A program made the position numbers and the translations under genes. The notes under the pieces are model-generated. The model saw only the letters and a list, made by a program, of their open reading frames with translations. It was not told where the DNA came from and did not search any database. Below, piece by piece: positions 8,638 to 16,689 of a stretch of DNA of 64,000 nt. The first letter of the stretch is position 1. The number at the start of each line of letters is the position of its first letter. Source of the stretch: Mesorhizobium sp. B2-3-4. GTDB taxonomy: Bacteria > Pseudomonadota > Alphaproteobacteria > Rhizobiales > Rhizobiaceae. The stretch covers positions 1-64,000 of the forward strand of contig NZ_VFVY01000017.1 of the NCBI RefSeq assembly GCF_006442315.1, given 5' to 3'.

Positions 8638-9500
8638 AGTACCTCATCACAGGGGCGACCGGAAACATCGGCTCTCTGGTCACGACGCGCCTGCTCCAAA
8701 GGGGCGAGGAGCCTTGCGTGCTGGTTCGCGACAGGAGGAAGGCGCGGAAGGTCTACGGCGATCGCGTTGAAATCCGGGTCGGCGACCTCACCTGGCCTGC
8801 TGAACAGCTGGCGACCGTATTCGAGGGGTCCGAGGCGCTCTTTCTTATCAACACAGGCCCCGATCTGGCGCAGAGGGATGCAAATTGCGCGCTGGCGGCG
8901 CGCAAGGCCGGCATAGAGCATCTCGTCAAGCTCTCGACGCTCGATGTCACAACCGGCATTGGAACGGGTCCCTGGCACGCGCGCGGCGAGGCGGCCATAC
9001 GCCGGAGCGGTGTGCCGCATACGTTCATTCAAGCCGCGGCCTTCATGTCCAATGCCCTAAGCTGGGCGGATTCGATCCGGACGGACGGCGCGCTCTTCTC
9101 ATCGACCGGCGATGGCAAGATTGCCTTCATCCATCCCGGCGACATCGCCGACGTCGCTGTGTCGGCATTAACGCGAAAGCGGGCCCAGGAAACGCCGCTG
9201 GTCATTACGGGCCGGGAGGCGCTGAGTTATCGGGACATGGTCACGGCGATCGGGGCCGCAATAAGCAAACCCGTCGGCTACAAAGCCCTGTCGGATGCGC
9301 AGGCCCTGGCCGGGGCGCTGATGTGGGCTGATCGCGCCTATGCCGAAGCGCTGGTCGATATCTGGCGCGCCGTACGCGAGGGGCGCCTTGCCACGGTCAG
9401 CGCCGGCGTCGAGCAGCAGCTTGGGCGCCCGCCAAGGAGTTTTGTCGACTGGATCGGGGAAAACATCGGCGCTTTTGGCGGAAAGGCAACGCGATCCTGA
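8634..9500 (+). CDS. NmrA-like / atypical SDR NAD(P)-binding protein
   Basis: The protein begins MKYLITGATGNIGSLV, a TGATGxxG dinucleotide-binding loop at residues 6-13, and follows the NmrA/NAD(P)H-binding pattern, with HLVKLSTLD and the HTFIQAAAFM segment. The catalytic Tyr-Lys pair of classical SDRs is not evident. Members serve as quinone or aldehyde reductases or redox sensors. TTG 8634 is used as start. It overlaps the previous stop in the sequence ttga. The gene runs convergent with a TetR regulator. Confidence 0.82.
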   Translation: MKYLITGATGNIGSLVTTRLLQRGEEPCVLVRDRRKARKVYGDRVEIRVGDLTWPAEQLATVFEGSEALFLINTGPDLAQRDANCALAARKAGIEHLVKLSTLDVTTGIGTGPWHARGEAAIRRSGVPHTFIQAAAFMSNALSWADSIRTDGALFSSTGDGKIAFIHPGDIADVAVSALTRKRAQETPLVITGREALSYRDMVTAIGAAISKPVGYKALSDAQALAGALMWADRAYAEALVDIWRAVREGRLATVSAGVEQQLGRPPRSFVDWIGENIGAFGGKATRS

Positions 9501-9510
9501 GAGCGCTCCC

Positions 9511-9536
9511 AACCCTGTTTGCTTGCAAACAGGGTT
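9511..9536. terminator. Bidirectional hairpin between convergent genes
   Basis: A perfect 12-bp inverted repeat (9511-9522 with 9525-9536) sits between the NmrA-like gene and the tetR-like gene. Its right arm supplies part of the TAA stop codon of the tetR-like gene. T-rich bases lie inside the arms rather than downstream. It is well placed to stop transcription from both sides. Confidence 0.65.
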
Positions 9537-10134
9537 ACCGGCTGAGTTCCGGGTGGACCGCCAAATAGGCGAGCGTCGCCTTGACCGCTTCGCCCTTGGC
9601 TTGCCGGGAAGTGAGTGGCGATAAAGTCACTCCATGCACAAGCCCTTCAACAAGATTTGGCAGCACAAACAGGATGCGGTCCATATCCCTGGCACCGCAT
9701 CGAATGATGCACTCGGCAAAGGCCGCGTGCAGCGCGGCCCGAAAATGCTCCGGTCCCTCATTGATCGCGACGGAAATCAACCGGTGCAACTCCATATCCA
9801 CGCAATGAAGATCGACCAACTCTTCCACAAGGTCGACGACAAACGCGCTGAACGGCGCTGACCCATATGACGCGACGTGGCGCTCGAGGAGGCTGCGCAC
9901 GTCGACCACGTGGCGCTCATGCAGAGCGCTGAAAACCGACCGCTTGTCGGGGAAATATTGATAAAGGGAACCGATGCTGACTCCCGCCACCTCGGCAATG
10001 CGGTTCGTCGTCATCGCGCCCGCGCCGTGCCGCTTCAAGATCAGGGGGACGGCGGCAAGAACGGCTTCCACGGTTTGACGTGAGCGGTATTGCCGCGGAG
10101 TGCGCCGGGCCGAGATGTTCGCGCTATGCGTCAT
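9535..10134 (-). CDS. TetR-family transcriptional regulator
   Basis: The protein has 199 residues when started at ATG 10134 (MTHSANISARR). The DNA-binding helix-turn-helix is at about residues 38-65, with the typical MTTNRIAEVAGVSIGSLYQYFPDK pattern. The C-terminal part is an all-helical ligand-binding domain. The open frame continues upstream to 10323, but the Arg/Ser-rich extension looks non-coding. It probably represses genes nearby, for example the convergent NmrA-like/SGNH pair. The ligand is unknown. Confidence 0.85.
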   Translation of the reverse strand: MTHSANISARRTPRQYRSRQTVEAVLAAVPLILKRHGAGAMTTNRIAEVAGVSIGSLYQYFPDKRSVFSALHERHVVDVRSLLERHVASYGSAPFSAFVVDLVEELVDLHCVDMELHRLISVAINEGPEHFRAALHAAFAECIIRCGARDMDRILFVLPNLVEGLVHGVTLSPLTSRQAKGEAVKATLAYLAVHPELSR

Positions 10135-10790
10135 GCAGGGGAAAATACCCAGTCGTATGACGCTGGTAAAGCGCCTCGCGCGCTGCAAGTCCAACGTGAG
10201 GCCGAAGACGTTGAAGCTGGCGGCATTCGAGGGTCCACGGGGAGGGCGGCTGCAGGACCGACGAGAACGGCAAAGCCTGGTACGAAGCCGACGAACGTTC
10301 CACCGCGTAAACGACAGCTTCATGCCTCGTGCGGACTTCTACCCGCTCGGAGCCGTTCCCGAAAGTAGGTCACCGCCCACCGCGACAAACCTGTGACTGA
10401 TCCGCTCCCTCCCGCTTTGTTTCATACGCGTCCCTGCCTACCCCTGTGGACTGCATCCACGCTCCCTGCCGGGAATCCGCCGTGGCTTGCGGGGTGGGCG
10501 TCGCAGCGATTTATCGGGCGCAAGTACGGATTCGTCCTGGGAATTAAGCTGTCAGTGCACTTTTCGCGATGCAGGGTTGATCTCCCAGCCAGGGCAGCCC
10601 TCTCGTTGACCCAAAACAATCCCGCCCGATCCGCGCTCCGTTGCTGGAGTGTATACGTTCGCCATCGATCTCCCAATTGATCGAACTCGCCTCCTGTCAC
10701 CTGTTCTGTGGATAGACCCCAAACACCACCACCATTCCCGACATCCCCTTGCAAGAAATCTTATAGTAGAGACCTAGGGGAATCGGGTAG
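10135..10790. other. Long intergenic region between tetR-like gene and gspD
   Basis: These 656 bases hold no supported gene. They contain the left copy of a 64-bp repeat (10384-10447) and presumably the divergent promoters for the tetR-like gene and gspD. A tcttatagtagag stretch near 10758-10770, just before gspD, is a plausible -10 area. Short open frames here look random. Confidence 0.55.
10384..10447 (+). repeat. Left copy of a ~64-bp inverted repeat flanking the T2SS cluster
   Basis: The segment containing aaacctgtgact and ctccctcccgct matches the reverse complement of 21527-21590 at roughly 85 percent of positions by eye. The two copies bracket the whole gsp cluster in opposite orientation. 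It might be a dispersed genomic repeat or the scar of an insertion. A genome-wide count would decide. Confidence 0.7.
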
Positions 10791-12917
10791 ATGTCGAGCA
10801 AGCTGGGTCATAGCGTCTTGTTGTGCACGCTGCTGGTCGTTGCCGGCTGCAGTGCCACGCCGGGCAAGGACTTCTTCACCGAGACGGTCGAGAGCCTGCA
10901 TTCCAAGAATTCGCCCTTGCGTGCGGGCTACACCGGCCCCGGCGCCGTCACCTCGGCCAGTGACCAGGCACAGCGCTTCAACGGCGCGCAGTATCAAGGC
11001 TCGGGCCAGTTCGTGTCGTCGGCCGCTCCCGTCACCGAGGTCACCGGCGACGGCAGCGGGCAGTATGAACTCAACCTCGTCAACGCACCGGTGGCGCAAG
11101 CCGCCAAGGCAGTGCTGGGCGACGCCTTGCATGTCAACTATGTCGTCGATCCGCGCGTCCAGGGCACGGTTACCCTGCAGACGTCGAAGCCGGTGTCGAA
11201 GGACGCGCTGTCGGACATACTGGAATCGGCGCTGGCGGTGAACGGCGCCGGCATCGTCAAGCGCGGCGGCACCTATCAGATCGTGCCGCTGTCCGAGACG
11301 CTGTCGAGCACGCCTTCGGTCAGCGTGCCCTCGGTTTCGCCGTCCGGGCCGGGCGTCAAGGTGCAGGTGTTGCAACTGCAGTACATCGCCGCCGACGAGA
11401 TGAAGACCATCCTCGAGCCGATCACCCGGCAAGGTTCGGTGCTGCGGGTCGATTCGACGCGCAACCTGATCACCGTCGCCGGCAACAACAGCGACCTCGA
11501 CGCCATCCGCGAGGCGGTCTCGGTCTTCGATGTCGACTGGATGCGCGGCATGTCGGTGGCGCTGCATCCGCTGAAGGCCTCCAAGCCGTCGGCGGTCGCC
11601 TCGGAACTCGATTCGATCTTCGGCACCAAGGAAGGCCCTGGCGCCAAGCTCATCCAGTTCATCCCCAACGATCGGCTGAACTCGGTGCTGGTCATCACCT
11701 CGCGCCCCGCCTATCTCGCCCGCGCCGCGAGCTGGATCGCCAAGCTGGACAGGCTGGCCGAGACCAATGAGGACCAGTTGTTTGTCTATCAGATCCAGAA
11801 CCGTCCGGCCAAGGAACTGGCCGAGGTGTTGAGCTCGGTGCTGGGTACCCCGGTCAAGACCGAGGGAAGTTCGGCGGGGTCCAATGTCGCGCCCGACCAG
11901 ACGCCGATCACCCTGCAGTCCGATGGCGTCACGCCGGCGCCGTTGACCGGGCCGTCACCGATGCAGGAAGTGGCGCCCGACGGGCAGCCGAAGCCGCATG
12001 CCAGCGTCGTGGCCGATGTCGAGAACAATGCGCTGCTGATCCAGACCACGGCGCGCGACTATGAGCGCATCGAGCAGATCCTGGCCAAGGTCGACGTGCT
12101 GCCGACGCAAGTCATGCTGGAAGCCGTCATCGCCGAAGTCACGCTCAATGACGAGTTGAAGTACGGCCTGCGCTGGTTCTTCGAGAATGGCGGCATGAAG
12201 ATCTCGGTGTCCGACGTCGCCAAGGGCGTTGCCGCGGCGGCACTCCCCGGCTTCAACTGGAGCTACGCTACGGACAATATCCAGGTGACGCTGAACGCGC
12301 TGTCGAGCATCACCGACGTCAATGTCATCTCGGCGCCGACCATCATGGCGCTCAACAACCAGAAAGCGATCTTGCAGGTCGGCGACCAGGTGCCGATCGC
12401 CACACGGCAAGTGGTGGACCAGACCCTCGGCACTTCGCCGGTCGTCTCCGTCGAGATGAAGGACACCGGCGTCATCCTGACGGTGACGCCGCGCATCAAC
12501 AATGCAGGCCGGGTCATGCTCGACATCGAGCAGGAGGTCTCGAACGTGACCAAGACGACCAGCTCCGGCATCGATTCGCCGACCATCCAGCAGCGCAAGA
12601 TCCAGACCCGGGTGCTGGTCAATGACGGTGAGAGCCTGGCGCTGGGCGGCCTCATCCAGTCGCGCAACAATGTCGACCGCACGCAGGTGCCGATCCTCGG
12701 CGACATCCCGATCTTCGGCAACGCGTTCAAGCAGAAGACGGACACGATCGGGCGAACCGAGCTGATCATCTTCATCCGGCCGCGCGTCGTGCGCGACATC
12801 AGCGAAGCGCGCGAGGTGACGGAAGAGTTCCGCGGCAAGATCAGCTTGAAGACGCCGATCCAGAAGCGGCGCGGCGGCACGCCTCTGCAACAGGACCTCA
12901 AGAGACTGGCCTACTGA
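10791..12917 (+). CDS. gspD: Type II secretion system secretin GspD
   Basis: GspD forms the outer-membrane channel of the T2SS. Residues 1-20 are a lipoprotein signal with lipobox VAGC and Cys20, so the secretin may be lipidated and self-piloting. An N0 domain starts near residue 85 (YELNLVNAPVAQAAKAVLGD). It is followed by N1-N3 repeats, with a Pro/Gly/Thr-rich insertion at about 350-400, and the secretin core from about 450. The core holds LGGLIQSRNN and VPILGDIPIFGNAF, signatures of the family. At 708 residues the length is typical. It is the first gene of the short gspD-O-G operon, with 2 bases before the next start. Confidence 0.95.
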   Translation: MSSKLGHSVLLCTLLVVAGCSATPGKDFFTETVESLHSKNSPLRAGYTGPGAVTSASDQAQRFNGAQYQGSGQFVSSAAPVTEVTGDGSGQYELNLVNAPVAQAAKAVLGDALHVNYVVDPRVQGTVTLQTSKPVSKDALSDILESALAVNGAGIVKRGGTYQIVPLSETLSSTPSVSVPSVSPSGPGVKVQVLQLQYIAADEMKTILEPITRQGSVLRVDSTRNLITVAGNNSDLDAIREAVSVFDVDWMRGMSVALHPLKASKPSAVASELDSIFGTKEGPGAKLIQFIPNDRLNSVLVITSRPAYLARAASWIAKLDRLAETNEDQLFVYQIQNRPAKELAEVLSSVLGTPVKTEGSSAGSNVAPDQTPITLQSDGVTPAPLTGPSPMQEVAPDGQPKPHASVVADVENNALLIQTTARDYERIEQILAKVDVLPTQVMLEAVIAEVTLNDELKYGLRWFFENGGMKISVSDVAKGVAAAALPGFNWSYATDNIQVTLNALSSITDVNVISAPTIMALNNQKAILQVGDQVPIATRQVVDQTLGTSPVVSVEMKDTGVILTVTPRINNAGRVMLDIEQEVSNVTKTTSSGIDSPTIQQRKIQTRVLVNDGESLALGGLIQSRNNVDRTQVPILGDIPIFGNAFKQKTDTIGRTELIIFIRPRVVRDISEAREVTEEFRGKISLKTPIQKRRGGTPLQQDLKRLAY

Positions 12918-12919
12918 CC

Positions 12920-13414
12920 ATGCAAGCGGATGTTGCGACCCTGATCGTTGCCGGCCTGGTCCTGGCGGCCATTCTTGTCGCCATATCGGTCGTCGACTTC
13001 AGGCGCATGATCATCCCCGATGGGCTCAATCTGGCCCTGGCCGCGGGCGGGCTCGGTTTTCAGCTGATCGCCCAGCGCGACAATGCGGCCATGCAGGTGC
13101 TCATCGCGGCGTTGACGCTGGCGGTATTCTGGGCATTGCGGCGCGGCCATTTCCTGCTCACCGGCCGGATCGGTCTCGGCCTCGGCGACGTCAAAATGCT
13201 GGCGGCGGCGGCCTTGTGGATCAGCCCGCTGCTGTTGCCGCTGCTGTTGTTCATCGCCAGCGCCGCGGCGCTGCTGTTCATCGGCGGACAGGTCGTGGCA
13301 GCGGGGCCGGCGGCGGCGCGGACGCGGGTGCCGTTCGGCCCCTTCATCGCGCTCGGGCTCGGCTGCGCATGGGCATTCGAACACTTTGTCGGACTGAATT
13401 TGGGGATGCTGTGA
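12920..13414 (+). CDS. gspO: Prepilin peptidase GspO (A24 family, short form)
   Basis: This inner-membrane aspartyl protease cleaves the leader of the pseudopilins encoded nearby. The catalytic Asp residues are most likely D26 (or D34) in the VDFRRMIIPD loop and D90 in GLGDVK. It has about five membrane segments in 164 residues and lacks the N-terminal cysteine/methylase domain of full-length PilD/GspO, so N-methylation may be absent or done elsewhere. It is spaced 2 bases from gspD and overlaps the gspG start by one base, as expected for an operon. Confidence 0.9.
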   Translation: MQADVATLIVAGLVLAAILVAISVVDFRRMIIPDGLNLALAAGGLGFQLIAQRDNAAMQVLIAALTLAVFWALRRGHFLLTGRIGLGLGDVKMLAAAALWISPLLLPLLLFIASAAALLFIGGQVVAAGPAAARTRVPFGPFIALGLGCAWAFEHFVGLNLGML

Positions 13415-13881
13415 TGCAGATTTTCCGTCTCATCGGCCGAGCCGAAAGCAAGCGGGACAATGAAACCAAAGCCGGGGATAGCGAGGCCGGATTCACCCTG
13501 GTCGAGCTCCTGGTAGTGCTTGCCATCATCGCCCTGATCGCGACGCTGGTCGCGCCGCAGGTGCTGCGCTACCTCGGCTCGGCGCGCACGAGCGCCGCCA
13601 AGGCGCAGATCAAGAACATAGAGAGCGCGCTCGAACTCTATTATGTCGACAACGCCAAATATCCGTCGAATGACGAGGGCCTCAAGGCACTGGTGACGGC
13701 GCCGCCCCGCGATACCCACTGGAACGGTCCGTATCTCAAGACGACCGGCGGTCTCAACGATCCCTGGGGCAAGCCCTACACCTACGAACTGAAAGCCGAT
13801 TCCAGCGGCGTTGTGATCCGCACCTTCGGCCGCGACGGCAAGCCCGACGGGACCGGCGAAGACCAGGACGTCACCAATTGA
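13414..13881 (+). CDS. gspG: Major pseudopilin GspG
   Basis: The 155-residue protein has a 26-residue leader ending in Gly, then FTLVELLVVLAIIALIATLVAP, the type IV pilin N-terminal helix with E at mature position 5. The C-terminal part contains the calcium-loop region NDPWGKPYTYEL and the YPSNDEGLKAL segment typical of GspG. It polymerises into the pseudopilus that pushes cargo through GspD. The frame is open further upstream, but ATG 13414, overlapping the gspO stop, gives the correct pilin leader. It ends 36 bases before the convergent gspJ. Confidence 0.93.
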   Translation: MQIFRLIGRAESKRDNETKAGDSEAGFTLVELLVVLAIIALIATLVAPQVLRYLGSARTSAAKAQIKNIESALELYYVDNAKYPSNDEGLKALVTAPPRDTHWNGPYLKTTGGLNDPWGKPYTYELKADSSGVVIRTFGRDGKPDGTGEDQDVTN

Positions 13882-13917
13882 TGCACGATCCACCGAGGCA
13901 GCCGGGAAACGACCGCG

Positions 13918-14637
13918 TCATCTGCCCGACTCACCCTGCAGGTTTGCCAGGCTGAGCCGTGCAAAGCCGTCTGACGTATAGGTCGCGCCGTCCCTGGCGG
14001 TGGAGATCCTGAAGCGGATGGCGGTCGGCAGCCGCCGGTCGAGCTTCCAGTCCGCCGACCAGGATCCTTTCGAGCCATCGAGATATTCGAAACGCACGCC
14101 GGTGACGCCGCCGATCAGCGGCACGGTCCGGTTTTCGGGCATATCGCGGGCGCCGTCGCCGCGGCGCGGCTGCTGGACGATCGACAGACGGCCATCGCCG
14201 GTGGGCAGGATCGAAACCTGTCTCAGCGCGGATGAACCGAAGCCGATCGCCATGATGCCATTGAACTGCAGCCGGTCGGCCGCGCCGCTGAAGTAGATGA
14301 CATCGTCGGGTGTCGACTGGCTCAGGGGCAAGGCCTCGGCATTGCCGAGCGCGGCTTCGAGAAAGCGCGTCGCGGCGTCGACCTCCATCTGCATCTGGCT
14401 CGCATTTTCGATGCGCACCATCGTTCGCGCCTGCCCGAGAAACACGATCATCAGGGCTGAAATCACCCCCAGCATGGCTAGTCCGACCAGCACGTCGATG
14501 AGCGCGAAGCCCTCGATCGCGCCGCGTCGCGCAGCCTGGTGTGGTGTACTCGACGGCACTTTCCGGCTGCGGCGCCGATCCTGCCGCGGAAGGGAGGCGA
14601 GACGGAACGCGGCGATAGGGACAGCAGAAAAACTCAT
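13918..14637 (-). CDS. gspJ: Minor pseudopilin GspJ
   Basis: The pilin-type segment appears at about residues 43-63 after an unusually long, Arg-rich leader: Gly, then FALIDVLVGLAMLGVISALMIVF. Mature position 5 is Asp instead of the usual Glu. The rest fits GspJ, a tip-complex component that binds GspI and GspK, with the GVRFEYLDG beta segment. It is the last gene of the minus-strand gsp operon and overlaps gspI by 4 bases. The 42-residue leader suggests a possible later start, but the candidates are non-ATG. Confidence 0.85.
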   Translation of the reverse strand: MSFSAVPIAAFRLASLPRQDRRRSRKVPSSTPHQAARRGAIEGFALIDVLVGLAMLGVISALMIVFLGQARTMVRIENASQMQMEVDAATRFLEAALGNAEALPLSQSTPDDVIYFSGAADRLQFNGIMAIGFGSSALRQVSILPTGDGRLSIVQQPRRGDGARDMPENRTVPLIGGVTGVRFEYLDGSKGSWSADWKLDRRLPTAIRFRISTARDGATYTSDGFARLSLANLQGESGR

Positions 14638-15005
14638 GGCCGGGTCTGCTGCCGGACAGGCATGAAGGTCACAAACGACTGGCTTCCCGCCCCGGCACCG
14701 CCGTTTTCGATGACGATGGCGGTGATCTTCGCCTTCGGGCCGCCCATCGGCTGAACCTTGACCGTCCAGCCTGATCTGGCGACGGCGTCGAGCCCGGCCG
14801 TTGTGCCGCTTTCGGTGTCGGCGTCATATTGCGCCATGATCGCGCGCACCTTGCGCGCTGCCTCCACCTGCTCGCGCGCCTTCACGATGCTGCGGCTGGC
14901 CAGCACGATCGTCTGGCTGGCAATGCCGAGCACCAGAGCGAGAATGGTCATGGCGACGATCATTTCGAGGATCGAGAAGCCGTCTTCGCTGTTGGCCTGC
15001 GTCAT
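14634..15005 (-). CDS. gspI: Minor pseudopilin GspI
   Basis: The short leader MTQANSEDG is followed by FSILEMIVAMTILALVLGIAS, with Glu at position 5. At 123 residues it is normal for GspI, the core of the pseudopilus tip with GspJ and GspK. It overlaps both neighbours by 4 bases (ATGA-type), indicating translational coupling within the operon. Confidence 0.87.
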   Translation of the reverse strand: MTQANSEDGFSILEMIVAMTILALVLGIASQTIVLASRSIVKAREQVEAARKVRAIMAQYDADTESGTTAGLDAVARSGWTVKVQPMGGPKAKITAIVIENGGAGAGSQSFVTFMPVRQQTRP

Positions 15006-15475
15006 GGATTGGCCTTGCGGCTGGCGAGCCCTGTCAGCCAGTTCACCTCGATATGGCTTGCCTGTCCGGCGCGCTGCAGGTCGATCTCCATGCCCGACGA
15101 ACTGCCATCGGCAAGAAATGTGAGAGCCGCCAGGCGCCCGTCCGCCACCGTTTCGCGGCCGGTGGTGATGGTCATCTTCACATCCTGCGGCAGGCCCAGC
15201 ACCGGCCGGTCGCCGAACCGGATCGTGCGGCCGCCGGTATCGATGACGACCTGCTGCGGCCTCGCCGTGGCGATCGCCAGCGTGCGCGACATGCGAAGCC
15301 TGGCCATGATCTCGCTCGACAAGGCATCCAGGCTTGGCGAGCGGTATCGCTGGACGATGCCGGGCGCGGCGATGGCGGCAACGACGGCGATGATCGCCAG
15401 CACCACCAGCATCTCGATCAGGGTGAAGCCGGCGGCGGCGTCCTCGTCCTGCGGCGCGGCGGCAAATGCCCTCAT
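15002..15475 (-). CDS. gspH: Minor pseudopilin GspH
   Basis: The pilin motif is AAAGFTLIEMLVVLAIIAVVAAIAAPG, with cleavage expected after Gly16. The 157-residue protein has the GspH beta-rich domain with LRMSRTLAIATARPQQVVID and LTFLADGSSSGMEI, the conserved GspH core. ATG 15475 overlaps the stop of gspF by 4 bases, which fixes the start, although the frame remains open far upstream. GspH links the tip complex to the GspG filament. Confidence 0.88.
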   Translation of the reverse strand: MRAFAAAPQDEDAAAGFTLIEMLVVLAIIAVVAAIAAPGIVQRYRSPSLDALSSEIMARLRMSRTLAIATARPQQVVIDTGGRTIRFGDRPVLGLPQDVKMTITTGRETVADGRLAALTFLADGSSSGMEIDLQRAGQASHIEVNWLTGLASRKANP

Positions 15476-16689
15476 TGCAGCGCTAGATCGTTGATGCTGA
15501 GGATCGTCGTCATCACCGAGACCACCAGGCTGCCGACAAGGAAGCCGAGCGAAATCGTCATGGCCGGCGTCAAAAGCTTCAGCAGCGTGTCGATCCGCCG
15601 GGTCAGCGCCGTCTGCAGCATCTTGCCGGCGCGGTCGAGCACGACGGGAAGCGCGTTGGCATCGTCGCCCAGCGAGATCAGCGACAGCGTCGCATTGTCG
15701 AACAGGCCGGCATTGGCGGCGGCGTTGTGCAGCCGGGCGCCATTTGCCACCTCTTCCTCGATGGCGGTGAAGCTCGCCTTCAACGAACTCTGCTGCGAAA
15801 CATTGGTCGCCAGCCGCAACGCCTCGCTCATGGTGACGCCGTTGCCCAGGAGCAGCGAAAGCGTCTCGAGATAACGGGCGAGCACCGCGTTGGTGACCAG
15901 CGAACCGACCAGCGGCGTCTTCAGGAGCCAGCGCGAAAAGACGCTTTTCGCAGCAGCCGATCTCGACAGGACGAGATAGGCGAGCAGCGCCAGCAGGGCG
16001 ATCAGCGGGAAGACGAAGGGGTAGTCGTTGAAGACGCTGCCGAAGGCCGAAAGCATGCGCATGGTCAGGGGTTTGCGGGCGGATGAACCCTCGAAGATCG
16101 GCTCGAGCGCCGGCACCAGCACCGTCGCCAGAATGACCATGGCGCCGCTCATCACCACCAGCAGGAATGCCGGATAGGTCAGCGCCTCGATGATCGCGGC
16201 CCGGCGCTTCGCCTTGGCTTCGAACGTGTCGGCCAGGCGCTGGCATATATAGGCCATCTTGCCGCTGCGTTCGCCGCTGGCAAGCAATGCGGCGACATCG
16301 GGCGTGATGCCGGGCAAGGTCATGAACGCATCGGCGATCGAGCGTCCGCCGGTGGTGAGGTCGAGCACCGTCTGCAGCTGCTGGCGCCTGGCGGCATTGC
16401 CTTTGCCCGAAATGACCGCGCTCATGGCGCGATCGATGGTGAAGCCGGCGTTGAGCAGCACGGACAGCTCGGCAAACAGCCGGCTGAGGTCGACACGCCT
16501 TGTCAGGGTGAAGCTGGCCTTGCCGGGCAGGCCGATCCGCGCCTTGTCCTCGCTTGCCGGCGCCAGATGGTAGGAGCGGCGTCCCTGCTGGGCGAGCTTG
16601 CGGGCGGCGTCCTGCTTGGTCGGCGCCTCGACCAGGCCGTTCTCCCTGCTGCCGTCGGCGAGATAGGCGCGATAGGCGAATGCCGGCAT
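15472..16689 (-). CDS. gspF: T2SS inner-membrane platform protein GspF
   Basis: The 405 residues comprise a cytoplasmic N-terminal region with YRAYLADGSRENGLVEA, two T2SSF helical domains and three transmembrane segments, near 168-190, 217-238 and at the C-terminus. GspF is the polytopic platform on which the GspE ATPase drives pseudopilus assembly. It overlaps gspH by 4 bases and shares its start base with the stop of gspE. Confidence 0.93.
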   Translation of the reverse strand: MPAFAYRAYLADGSRENGLVEAPTKQDAARKLAQQGRRSYHLAPASEDKARIGLPGKASFTLTRRVDLSRLFAELSVLLNAGFTIDRAMSAVISGKGNAARRQQLQTVLDLTTGGRSIADAFMTLPGITPDVAALLASGERSGKMAYICQRLADTFEAKAKRRAAIIEALTYPAFLLVVMSGAMVILATVLVPALEPIFEGSSARKPLTMRMLSAFGSVFNDYPFVFPLIALLALLAYLVLSRSAAAKSVFSRWLLKTPLVGSLVTNAVLARYLETLSLLLGNGVTMSEALRLATNVSQQSSLKASFTAIEEEVANGARLHNAAANAGLFDNATLSLISLGDDANALPVVLDRAGKMLQTALTRRIDTLLKLLTPAMTISLGFLVGSLVVSVMTTILSINDLALQ

